Assembly: GCA_002049455.2 (NCBI GenBank) | Contig: KV918813.1 | Span: 1 to 64,000, forward strand | Length of the DNA stretch: 64,000 nucleotides | Reading direction: 5' to 3' | From: Porphyra umbilicalis | Lineage: Eukaryota; Rhodophyta; Bangiophyceae; Bangiales; Bangiaceae | Shown: in pieces, positions 1-9,744 of the stretch | Layout of the letters: each line of letters starts with the position of its first letter | How positions within the stretch are numbered: position 1 is the stretch's first letter | The notes under the pieces: model-generated | Databases searched by the model: none | What the model saw: only the letters and a program-made list of their open reading frames with translations | Told to the model about the DNA's origin: nothing | Program-made: the position numbers and the translations under genes

Positions 1-1190
1 TGGCGGCACGCAAGGGCGGCGGCGGCAGGGGCGGGGGCGGCGGCAGCAGGAAGCGGCGGCAGGGGGCAGCGGCGGCGGCGGTGGCGGCAGGAGGCCGCGG
101 CGGTGGCACGCAGGGGAGGCGGCGGCACGGGACGGCGGCCGCGGTGGCGGCGGCAGAAGGCGGCAGCGGTGACACGCAGGGGCGGCGGCGGTAGAAGGCA
201 ATGGCAGCAGCGGCAGCGGCGGCAGGGGGCCGTGGCGGTGGTAGCAGCGGCGGCGGAGGCCGCTAGTGGCGGCGACGGCAGGCAGGGAGGGCGGCGGCAG
301 GAGGTAGCGGCGGCTCCGGCAGCGGCACGGGGCGGCGGCGGCGGCAGCGGCGGCAGGGGCTGGCCGGAGAGAGGGCGGAAGGGGTGGCGGCGGGGGCGGG
401 GGCGGCGGCGGCGGGGGCGGGGGCGGGGGGCGGGGGCGGGGGGCGGCGGGGGCGGGGGCGGCGGGGGCGGGGGCGGCGGGGGCGGCGGCGGGGGGCGGGG
501 GCGGCGGGGGGCGGGGGCGGGGGCGGGGGCGGCGGCGGGGACGGGGGCAGGGGCGGCGGGGGCGGGGGCGGCGGGGGCGGCGGGGGCGGGGGCGGCGGGG
601 GCGGCGGCGGGGGCGGGGGCGGCGGGGGCGGCGGCGGCGGGGGCGGGGGCGGGGGCGGCGGCGGGGACGAAGGCAGGGGCGGCGGGGGCGGGGGCGGCGG
701 GCGGCGGGGGCGGGGGCGGCGGGGGCGGCGGCGGCGGGGGCGGGGGCGGCGGGGGCGGCGGCGGGGGCGGGGCGGCGGGGGCGGGGGCGGGGGCGGCGGG
801 GGCGGGGGCGGCGGGGGCGGCGGGGGCGGGGGCGGCGGGGGCGGCGGCGGGGGCGGGGGCGGCGGGGGCGGCGGCGGGGGCGGGGGCGGCGGGGGCGGCG
901 GCGGCGGGGGCGGGGGCGGGGGCGGCGGCGGGGACGGGGGCAGGGGCGGCGGGGGCGGGGGCGGCGGGGGCGGCGGGGGCGGGGGCGGCGGGGGCGGCGG
1001 CGGCGGGGGCGGGGGCGGGGGCGGGGGCGGCGGCGGGGACGGGGGCAGGGGCGGCGGGGGCGGGGGCGGCGGGGGCGGCGGCGGCGGGGGCGGGGGCGGG
1101 GGCGGCGGCGGGGACGGGGGCAGGGGCGGTGGGGGCGGGGGCGGCGGGGGCGCGGTGGCGATGGCGGTGGCGTGGTCGTCGTGCCCGTCA
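1..1190. repeat. GC-only low-complexity tract (degenerate GGGGCGGGGGCGGC repeats)
   Basis: Almost pure G and C, G-rich on the + strand, built from degenerate GGC and GGGGGC units. Bases 1-400 are a less regular GGC-rich region. Long reading frames are open on both strands because stop codons need A or T; they encode only Gly/Ala or Pro and are not taken as genes. The tract continues left of the window and is mirrored in the opposite orientation after 8810. Confidence 0.9.
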
Positions 1191-1513
1191 TGACGGTCAC
1201 GGTTTACACCCGCAGGCGAGGCCTGTTGGTGGGGTCGTGGGTAGTAGTTGAGGGGGGGGGCAGTCATGGATTCTGGTCATGCCCGGTCACGCCTACGGTG
1301 CGGTGATTACTCATACACGCGTGCATCCGAGGAGGGTAGGTAAGTATCGAGCTGGGCACGTGGCACTGTTGGGTGTCGTGGCAGGTCCCGCCGCCGGGCC
1401 GAGGAGCGGGCCCGGGCGCGGCCGGGCGCGGCCCGCTGGGCGGGCGCCGAGCGCTGAGAGCGCGTCTCCGCACCAAAAAACGGTACGTGATCGAGACTTC
1501 CAGATACTACATG
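1..1513 (+). repeat. Left arm of a long inverted repeat
   Basis: The tract ending at 1511-1513 (…ATACTACATG) reappears as its reverse complement from 8481 onward. The match covers the 320-bp tail, with CACCAAAAAACGGTACGTGA at its inner end, and the irregular GC-rich part, where base 1 pairs with about 9744. The arms differ in length (1513 versus about 1264) mainly in the number of GGC repeats. The outer end lies outside the window, so it is unknown whether this is one transposon end or two solo repeats. Confidence 0.85.
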
Positions 1514-1595
1514 GCCGCCCCGCTGCCGCCGCTGCGCGCTGCGCGCCGACGCGGCGCTGTGCGCCGAGCGCTGCGTGCGCCCCTTGGCGGCCGCC

Positions 1596-1597
<2 letters not shown>

Positions 1598-1649
<52 letters not shown>

Positions 1650-1660
1650 TGCCGCCGCCC
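1598..1660 (+). repeat. (GCC)n trinucleotide repeat
   Basis: About 20 GCC/CCG units in the presumed 5' region of the AAA ATPase gene. The next 300 bases are C-rich and hold a 15-17 base C run near 1940-1957. No coding is supported between 1514 and 2022. Confidence 0.85.
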
Positions 1661-2022
1661 CCCGCTGCCCGTTTGTCCGTGTGGCTGCCGCCGCCGCCGC
1701 CGCGCCGGCGCGGCGCCCGTCGCCGTGCGACGCGCCCGCGGGCCGTGCCCCTTCCCGGTTTGGGCCCCCGCGGTCCGCCGCGCCGCCGGTTGGTCGGCCG
1801 CCGTCGGCGGCGGCGGGGGCGCGCCGCGCGGCGGCACCGCGCGCGCCCCGTCACACCCGTCGGGCGTCGGCGCCTCGGCCGACCCGTGTCCTTGGTACCG
1901 TGACGCTGCGGCACGCGCGCTTCCCCCCCTCCCCTCCCCCCCCCCCCCCCCCCCCCGACGGCCTTTCTCTTTCCCTCCCCCTCCCCTTCCCACCCCCCCC
2001 CTCGCCCCCCAACCCCACCACC

Positions 2023-3399
2023 ATGCACTCGACCGGCACGAGCGATGACGCGCGGCGGGCGTTCCTCCTCCGCATCATTGGCGACATTGTCTCGGCGGGC
2101 ATCAGCCTCGGGCTCATGTACCTCGGCACCCGCGCGGTGCGGTCGGCAATGGACCCGTCGGCGGGGCGCAAGGCGGCCGACGCGGCCGCCGCGGCGGCCT
2201 TGCGGGACCGCCTCGCCGCCGCGGGCGTGTCGCCTGCCGCCCTCCGCGGCATGAGCGCGTGCGAGGTGGCGCTGACGAGCGAGCTCGTCTTCCCCGAAGA
2301 CATTGAGACGGGCTGGGCCGACGTTGGCGGCCTCGACGGCATCAAGCAGGAGCTGGTGGAGGAGGTTGTCTACCCGCTGGTGCGGCCAGACCTGTTTGTG
2401 CCCCCGTCCCTGCGGGGCGCCGACGCGGCCGCGGGGGGGGGCGACGCGCTGCGCGCGCTGGGGCGCGTCAGCAGCCTGCTGTCGGCGCCCAAGGGGGTGC
2501 TCTTTTACGGCCCCCCGGGAACGGGCAAGACGATGCTCGCCAAGGCGTTGGCCAAAGAGTCGGGCGCCCTCTTCCTGTCGGTCAGCCCCTCCTCCCTCCT
2601 CTCCAAGTGGGTTGGGGAGACCAACCAGCTGACGCGGGGGCTTTTTTCCCTCGCCGCCCGCGTGGCGCCGGCCATCATCTTTTTGGACGAGGTCGACGCG
2701 CTCTTCCGCGCCCGCTCCTCCGCGGCGGGCGGGGAGCACGAGGTGTCGCGGGAGATGAAGGCGGAGTTTATGAGCCTCTGGGACGGCCTAACGACAAACA
2801 GCACGGGCGGGGTGGTGGTCATTGGCGCGACCAACCGGCCGGCTGACATTGACGAGGCCATCCTCCGGCGGATGCCCAAAGCGTTTGAGATCCCCCTCCC
2901 CAACGGAGACGGGCGGGTGGCCATCCTCCGCCGCCTCCTCGCCGACATCCCCGTGGCAGTCGACTTTGACGTCGACGCCGTCGCTGCCGTGACGGTCGGC
3001 TACTCGGGGTCGGACCTCAAGGAGCTATGCCGCACCGCTGCGCGGGTGCCGATGCGGGAGGTGATGGCGTCGGTGCGGGCGGCGCAGGTGGCGGCGGGCG
3101 GCGTCGGCGCCGTGCGCAGGGGGGGGCGGGGGGGGGACCAGACGCCGCGCGCACCTCATTGGAGGAGTGCGCCGCCGCGGGGATGCGCCCGCTGACGACC
3201 GCAGACGTGCTCGGCGTCGTCGAGCGGGAGGTGCCGACGGCGGCGGCGGCCGAGGCGTACCACTCCCGCACGCGCGAGGGGGGGGGGGGGGGGGAGGGGG
3301 GAGGCATACGCGCCGGCGGGGGTGACCATTGATGTGGGCGCGATGCTCGCGTCGCTGTTTGCAGCGTCGGCCACGTCGGGGGCGAGGGGAGGCGCCTGA
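2023..3399 (+). CDS. Msp1/ATAD1-type AAA+ ATPase, membrane anchored, C-terminus frame-broken
   Basis: Starts at the ATG in CCACCACCATGC at 2023. Residues about 13-38 form one transmembrane helix, followed by a single AAA+ domain. Walker A is GPPGTGKT near residue 163, Walker B IIFLDEVDAL near 218, and the arginine-finger/sensor region ATNRPADIDEAILRRMP. The Msp1/ATAD1 family extracts mislocalised tail-anchored proteins from the mitochondrial outer membrane and peroxisomes. The frame as written stops at 3195. However, the typical Msp1 C-terminal helix pattern (MRPLTTADVLGVVEREVP) continues in the next frame after the G8CG9 run (3119-3136). After a G17 run (3278-3294) the original frame resumes with VTIDVGAMLASLF and stops at 3397-3399. 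I infer two homopolymer length errors or mutations; the intended product would be about 458 aa. Confidence 0.9.
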
Positions 3400-3810
3400 A
3401 GGGGGGGGCCTCGGTGTATACGCGGAGGGGGGGGGAGCGCGACCGAGTACCAGACGACACGGCGGGGTCGAGGTGGGGCGGGCGCGCGGGTGACCCTGGG
3501 GGATCGGGGCCCGTGCTCTACCACGCGGCGTGCGGTTGAGTCCGAGCCGGCGCGGGGAGCGACGAGTGGCACCGCGGTGCGGGGGGTCGGCGCCGCCACC
3601 GCACGCGCAGACCATCGAGCAAGAAAGAGATATTTTTCTTAGGCGCTTGCGTCATGCCGGTCAGGACGCGGCCCACACGATGGGCCGCCACTCGCAACAC
3701 ACCCCCGCTTCCACCCCCCCCACCCCGCCCCGACACGCCCCGCCCCGCGGGCCAGGCGGCCGCGTGCGAGCGCAAAGGCCGGCGCACGTACCCGCGACCC
3801 GCGCGCGCGC
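3400..3810. other. Intergenic spacer between convergent AAA ATPase and tyrosinase genes
   Basis: GC-rich, with several G runs and no convincing coding. It must hold the 3' ends of both convergent genes. A T-rich stretch (tatttttcttagg, 3631-3643) is the only AT-rich spot. Confidence 0.5.
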
Positions 3811-6800
3811 CTACGCGTGGACCGCCGCCGCGTCGGCCGCGTCTGCCGCCGCCGCCGCGGCCGCGTCGGCGCGGTCCGCCTCCGCGTCGGCCGCCGCCTC
3901 GGCCGCATCGACGGCCACCATCGCCGGCCCGATGCGGTCCTCGCTCAGGCCATTGACGGTGGCAAAGAGGCGGAGTTTGGCGTTGCGCCGCCGCTGGTGC
4001 GCCGCCCGCTTGGCGGCCCGCACCGCGCGGCGCGCGGCGGTGGCGGCGGCGCGCGCGCGGCGGGCGGCGGCCGCCGCCGCCGCGCGCTGCGCCCGCCGCG
4101 CGTCGCGGCGCGCCGCCCGGTCTGCCGCGCGCGCGGCGCGCTTGGCGGCGGCCGCCGCCGCGCGGCGTTTGCGGGCGGCCAACGAGCGGCGCTTGGCGGG
4201 GCGCGCCGCCGCGCGGCGCTCGCGGGCGGCCGCGGGGCCCGACTGGGACGTTGGCCGCTCTGCAACCGCCAGTGCAGCGTCCGCGCCGTCTGCGTCGACA
4301 GCGTCAGCGTCAAGGGCGGTCGGGTCCACGGCAGCCCCGTCGGCGGCCGGCGGCTCGTCCGAGGACGCGAGGCTCGTCAGCGCTTGCGACGCGGCGGCCG
4401 CCGCAGCCTCCGCAGCAGCCGCCTCGGCTGTGGCGGCGGCCACCGCCGCGGCCGCTTCTGCGGTGATGCGTGCTAGGTCGGCCTCGGCCACCGCCACGGC
4501 CGCCCGGTCGACGGGCTTGTGTGCGCCGCGCGGCACACGCCACGCGCCGCCGGCGTGGTCTGCGTGGCGTGACGACCCCGACCGCATCACAGCCCAGCGG
4601 CCCGTGCGGCGAGGGGACCGACGCGCGCGGCGAGCGGCGTCGCGCTTGGCGAGGGCGGCCCGCCTCGCGGCAGCGCGCTTGGCATAGACGGCACGCCTCG
4701 CGGCAGCGCGCTTGGCCTTCGCAGTGCGACGAGCAATCGCGCGCGCCGCCTGTGCCTGCGCATGCGTCAAGCGCGGGCTCGACGTTGGCGACGACAACGG
4801 CGCCGCCGTCGGCGTTGGGGTGGACCGTCCGGTGCTCCCGGAGCGGCGACCCACCACCGCGACGCCAGTCCGAGGCCCACCCACCGCCACCCGCGGCTTG
4901 ATGCACACCAGTGCGGCACGAACCTTCTCGCACTTGGCCCCGGCCCCACACGACTGGCGCGTCCACTTGTCCCTAACGATACACACCCCATGCCTGCGCC
5001 AGCAGCGACCGCACCCACAATCGCGGCTGCTCTTGCACCTGACGCCGCCCGAGCAAACCATCCGGCCTTTTCCGGTGGCGGGCGGGCTGCAGACACCGCC
5101 AAAGCCGCACCGCAAGGACGTCCAGGCCGCCTTGGTCACGCACGTGCGCGTCTTGGAGTTGCACACGCCGCAGCCGCAATCTGTGGATCTGCGGCACTTG
5201 ATCTCGGCAGGGGGCTTGGTCTCGACCGGAGACTTTGTTTTCACCGGCGCCTCTGTCTTTGCTGGCACCTTCGTCTCGACTGGCGCCTTTGTCGGTAGAA
5301 TTCGCGGCGTTTGGACAGGGAGCGCGGTGGGTGACGCCGACGGGGCTGCCATCGGCGTAGGCGAAGGTGTCCACGACGGCGTTGGCGATGGTGTCCACGA
5401 CGGCGTTGGCGATGGTGTCCACGACGGCGTTGGCGATGGTGTCCACGACGGCGTTGGCGATGGTGTCCACGACGGCGTTGGCGATGGTGTCCACGACGGC
5501 GTAGGCGAAGGTGTCCACGACGGCGTTGGCGATGGTGTCCACGACGGCGTTGGCGATGGTGTCCACGACGGCGTAGGCGATGGTGTCCACGACGGCGTTG
5601 GCGATGGTGTCCACGACGGCGTTGGCGATGGTGTCCACGACGGCGTAGGCGAAGGAGTCCACGACGGCGTAGGCGAAGGTGTCCACGACGGCGTTGGCGA
5701 TGGTGTCCACGACGGCGTGGGCGATGGTGTCCACGACGGCGTGGGCGAAGGAGTCCACGACGGCGTGGGCGAAGGAGTCCACGACGGCGTGGGCGAAGGA
5801 GTCCACGACGGCGTGGGCGAAGGAGTCCACGACGGCGTGGGCGAAGGAGTCCACGACGGCGTGGGCGAAGGAGTCCACGACGGCGTGGGCGAAGGAGTCC
5901 ACGACGGCGTGGGCGAAGGAGTCCACGACGGCGTGGGCGAAGGCGTAGGCGTCTGCACCACCGGCGTCGGCTCGGCGCGCGTCATGCGTGTGTCAGTCAC
6001 GTACGTGACGCACGTCAAGGCAAACGCGTCAGACGCCGGCCGGTTAAACGGTGGGAGAACGTCCGAAAGCGAAAACCATGCCGTCGGCACCCCGTCATAG
6101 GCCATGGCGCCGACTGCCGCCTGCCGCTGCGCCCACACGTAATCAATGTACGCGTGGTGAGACCAAAACGCTGGGTCACCCGTCGCCCGCGCCAGCAGCG
6201 TCATGTCCCCCTCAAAACCCGTCACGTCATTCCACCCCCCAATGTACACGTGCGGGGTGCCGTGGAGCACCTCGAGCGTTTCGGCAAAGCTGGCAAAAGT
6301 GAGATGGGGGTTGGACCACAGGTCCCGCATGGTGGCCTTGGACTCAAAATCCGCGTCGATCGACTCAGAGGTGCCCGACGTGAATCCCCGCTGCACGCAC
6401 CGCGACGGGTCCCGCGTGCCGTCGCCCTCAATGGCACTGTCCACGTCGAGGTCACCAAAGGCGCCCCCTTCGATGCAGTCCTCGGGCTCCGCGCCGCCGA
6501 GCAGCCCCGGCGCCCACACAGGCGCCATTGCCGGGTCCGCCGCGTCCATCGACCAGTCCCCTGCGGGTGTGAAAGCCAAAAAGGTGACAAGGTCAAGGAA
6601 CGAGAGAGCGAGACAGGTTAGTCGCTGGTTCGGCCAACGTATCCCCAAAACGAGCAAATACAGGCAGGGCGTACAACAGGTCCGTATGAGTCCGCCAGAT
6701 GCAAGCCACCCCACCCAGAGCACCCGCCGCCCTGCCCCCCCCCCCCCCCCCCCCCCCCGAAAGAAAAACGTACAGTACGGAATGGTGACCGTCGGGTCAA

Positions 6801-7124
6801 TCTTGCGGAGGGCGTTTTCAAACGCGAGCAGAAACAGCCGGTGCCACGGGAGAAAGTGCGGCGTCCAGTGCATCTGAGCCGACATCCCCGCGTGCACGCG
6901 GATAAACTCCTCAAACCAGTCGAGGCCGTCGCCCGGCGCCGCCTCCTTGGCGTGTAGGGCTAGCACCGCCGCCTGGTAGGCCGACGCTTCGGCGGGGGTG
7001 AGGGAGCCGAGCTCCTTGCGCGTCCGCGGGTCGCCCGCACACGCCGTGTCGAGCACCGCCGGGAAGGGCTCGGGGGGGGGGACCGCGCCGCGGGACGCCG
7101 CCCCCGGCAGGCCACCCGCCGATG

Positions 7125-7159
<35 letters not shown>

Positions 7160-7245
7160 GCCGCCGCCACCGCCGCCGCCACAGATGCGAGCGCAAAGAG
7201 GACGGTGCGCGAGCGGGCATTGCGCCAATCCCAACCGTGAGCCAT
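3811..7245 (-). CDS. Secreted tyrosinase with TPSPTPSW linker, two Cys-rich modules and a basic Ala/Lys/Arg tail
   Basis: Two exons: 7245-6774 and 6560-3811, giving 1073 aa. The ATG at 7245 gives MAHGWDW and a hydrophobic poly-Ala signal segment (about 14-40). The tyrosinase copper domain follows. The CuA site has H118, H126 and H135 in RVHAG…MHW…HFLPWHR; the CuB site has [11 protein letters not shown] and [16 protein letters not shown]. Removing the 213-bp GT-AG intron restores the family motif PYWDWSM. A linker of about 25 TPSPTPSW units then leads to two similar Cys-rich modules (C-x4-D-CGCG-x-C-x6-C pattern). The last third is rich in Ala, Lys and Arg. Tyrosinases oxidise phenols to quinones. 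The Ser/Thr/Pro linker suggests O-glycosylation and the modules suggest wall or matrix binding; both are inference. Strong confidence in the enzyme family, low in its substrate. Confidence 0.93.
5362..5957 (-). repeat. 24-bp coding minisatellite (about 25 units) in the tyrosinase gene
   Basis: Tandem 24-base units, on the + strand GGCGTnGGCGAnGGnGTCCA plus CGAC, each coding one TPSPTPSW octapeptide on the minus strand. Because 24 is a multiple of 3, copy-number change keeps the frame. Units at 5362-5700 are mostly the GTTGGCGATGGTGTC type and units at 5730-5950 the GTGGGCGAAGGAGTC type, so the array has two homogenised blocks. Confidence 0.92.
6561..6773 (-). other. Spliceosomal intron of the tyrosinase gene with a C24 (G24 on the coding strand) run
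   Basis: Donor GTACGT (6773 downward) and acceptor CACCCGCAG (ending 6561). It happens to lack stop codons in frame, so a naive reading keeps it as about 71 extra residues and loses the WDW motif. A 24-base homopolymer lies at 6735-6758, near the donor. Confidence 0.9.
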
Positions 7246-7896
7246 GGTGCCGACCGCCCGCGGTGACCGCCCCACCCGCGTTCCGCCGGTGCCGCCCCTT
7301 GCGACTGGGCGACAAATGCGGGTGTGGGAGCAGCCGGAAGCGTCGGCCGAGCCGCCGCGCGGCGCCTCATATCAGCCGACCATGACAACCGGCGTCTTGG
7401 TGCGAAGCGCGCCGCCGCTGCGGCCGCCGCCCGCCGCCACGGCGGGCAGTCGCCACCGCCGTACGGGCGGGCGGCGGGTTGCCAAAAGCGGCGCCTCGGC
7501 AGACGGCCGGGACGGCAGCTTCCCGCCCCCCCCTCGCATCATCAAGGGGGGATGAGGAAGACAATGCTGTGCGCCGCCGTTGCAGACACCAAGTCGACGC
7601 GCCGCCCCTGCGGCCGTGGGGCGCGGGAAGTGGCGGCCGCGCCGCCGAGCGTCATGAACGGGCGACGCTCCGGGGCGGGACCATTTCAACGGGCACCACC
7701 GACAGGCACACATCAACCTGGACGACGTCGGGCTGCGTCGCTGCTGCTCATCAGCCACCGCAATCATCGACTCGGTGGGCAGGTCAGCCGTCGGGGTAGA
7801 CTGCATGAGGCGGTGGACGTCATCATGCACGCATACAGTCATTACCCACTTATGTGCGCTCCGCTTATGTGGCGGGGCGACATATAGGTGGAGTGA
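7246..7896. other. 5' flank of the tyrosinase gene; no gene seen
   Basis: GC-rich promoter-side sequence. Open frames on both strands are Arg/Pro/Ala-rich with no recognisable domain. No TATA box or other defined element could be assigned. Confidence 0.4.
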
Positions 7897-8459
7897 GAGC
7901 GTCTCCACCAATGGATCCAAACACCCAAACGCCTAAACGTGGCACGGTTTTGCCAAACGGGCATTGGTGGCTGGGATGCGATCCAAAACTAGGGTGTGAC
8001 GGTCCAAAAATAGACCATCCTCACATATTCTAGTCGCCTAATCGACCTCGTGTCCGTGACACGCGATTGCTCTAGTTTTGGATGTTCAACGGCAGGGCCA
8101 GTCCAAACGGGCGCGTTTGGAGGCGCGCCGCTCCAAACAAACCTGTTTGGATGCTCCCCCAACCGTTTTGCCATCCCCTGGTTCCATTTTGAGCCAACCT
8201 ACGCCAATGGAAAGCGTGACCCGTGGCATGCAAACAGTGATATGGCGATCGGCCATCCACTGAGATTCTTTGTCGGGCATTCGTGGATGGTCTGTCGGCC
8301 ACAAAAGAGGCCCACCCATAGTGAGCATCCAGGGGAGCCCAAGATTGAGACGTGACCTTCTTTGTTTTGGATCGACGTTTGGAGAGCCAGTGATAGGGCC
8401 ACACGTTGGGCACTCGTGACGTTTGGCTTTGGCTTTTGGCTCCATTGGTGGAGACGCTC
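7897..8459 (+). mobile_element. PIF/Harbinger-type MITE, 563 bp, TSD TGA
   Basis: Terminal inverted repeats begin GAGCGTCTCCACCAATGG and end with the reverse complement CCATTGGTGGAGACGCTC. TGA flanks both ends (7894-7896 and 8460-8462). GAGCATCTCCA-like termini with 3-bp target duplications are typical of PIF/Harbinger MITEs. A related copy lies at 54997-55540. No coding capacity. Confidence 0.88.
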
Positions 8460-8480
8460 TGATCGCTCGTCTTGACATGT

Positions 8481-9744
8481 CATGTAGTATCTGGAAGTCT
8501 CGATCACGTACCGTTTTTTGGTGCGGAGACGCGCTCTCAGCGCTCGGCGCCCGGCCAGCGGGCCGCGCCCAGCCGCGCCGGGCCCGCTCCTCGGCCCGGC
8601 GGCGGGACCTGCCACGACACCCAACAGTGCCACGTGCCCAGATCGATACTTACCTACCCTCCTCGGATGCACTCCTGTATGAGTAATCACCCCACCGTGG
8701 GCGTGACCGGGCATGACCAGAATCCATGACTGCCCCCCCCCTACACTGCTACCCACGACCCCACCAACAGGCCTCGCCTGGGGGTGTAAACCGTGACCGT
8801 CATGACGGGCACGACGACCACGCCCCCGCCCCCACCCCCGCCGCCCCCGCCCCCGCCCTCGCCCCCGCCCGCCGCCCCCGCCCCCGCCACCCCCGCCCTC
8901 GCCCCCGCCCGCCACCCCCGCCCCCGCCACCCCCGCCCCCGCCACCCCCGCCCTCGCCCCCGCCCCCGCCGCCCCCGCCCCCGCCGCCCCCGCCCCGCCG
9001 CCCCGCCCCCGCCGCCCCCGCCCCCGCCGCCCTCGCCCCCGCCGCCCCCGCCCCCGCCCCTGCCGCCCCCGCCGCCCCCGCCCCCGCCGCCCCCGCCCCC
9101 GCCCCCGCCGCCCCCACCCACGCCGCCCCGCCGCCCCCGCCGCCCCTGCCACCGCCCCCGCCCCCGCCGCCCCCACCCACGCCGCCCCGCCGCCCCCGCC
9201 GCCCCTGCCACCGCCCTGCCCCCGCCGCCGCTGCCCCTACCCCCGCCCCGCCCCCGCGGCCCGCCGCCGCCGCCCCCGCCCCCGCCCCCGCCGCCCCCGC
9301 CGCCCTCGCCGCTGCCGTCGCCCCCGCCCCCGCCCCCGCCGCCCCCGCCGCCGCCGCCGCCCCTGCCGCCCTCTCTCCGGCCAGCCCCTGCCGCCGCTGC
9401 CGCCGCCGCCGCCCCGTGCCGCTGCCGGAGCCGCCGCTGCCTCCTGCCGCCGCCCTCCCTGCCTGCCGTCGCCGCCACCAGCGGCCGCCGCCGCCGCTGC
9501 CACCACCACCACGGCCCCCTGCCGCCGCTGCCGCCGCCGCCATTACCTTCTACCGCCGCCGCCCCTGCGTGTCACCGCTGCCGGCTTCTGCCGCCGCCAC
9601 CGCGCCCGCCGCCCCGTGCCGCCGCCTCCCCTGCGTGCCACCGCCGCGGCCTCCTGCCGCCACCGCCGCCGCCGCTGCCCCCTGCCGCCGCTTCCTGCTG
9701 CTACCGCCCCCGCTCCCTGCCGCCGCCGCCCTTGCGTGCCGCCA
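8481..9744 (-). repeat. Right arm of the long inverted repeat
   Basis: Reverse-complement match to 1-1513, beginning CATGTAGTATCTGG at 8481 and carrying ACCGTTTTTTGGTGCGGAGA. From about 8820 it is C-rich low-complexity DNA (GCCCCCGCC units), mirroring the G-rich left arm. The proline-rich open frames here are artefacts of composition. Confidence 0.85.

Noticed and set aside
103..1251. Long Gly/Ala- and Pro-rich open frames on both strands in the left GC tract (and 8726-10021, 11363-12290)
   Set aside because: All frames are open on both strands because the DNA is nearly pure G+C; translation is only the repeat. No start context or domain.
5362..5957. CRISPR-like regular repeat array
   Set aside because: Units are contiguous 24-mers without spacers, lie inside a tyrosinase frame, and the genome is eukaryotic.
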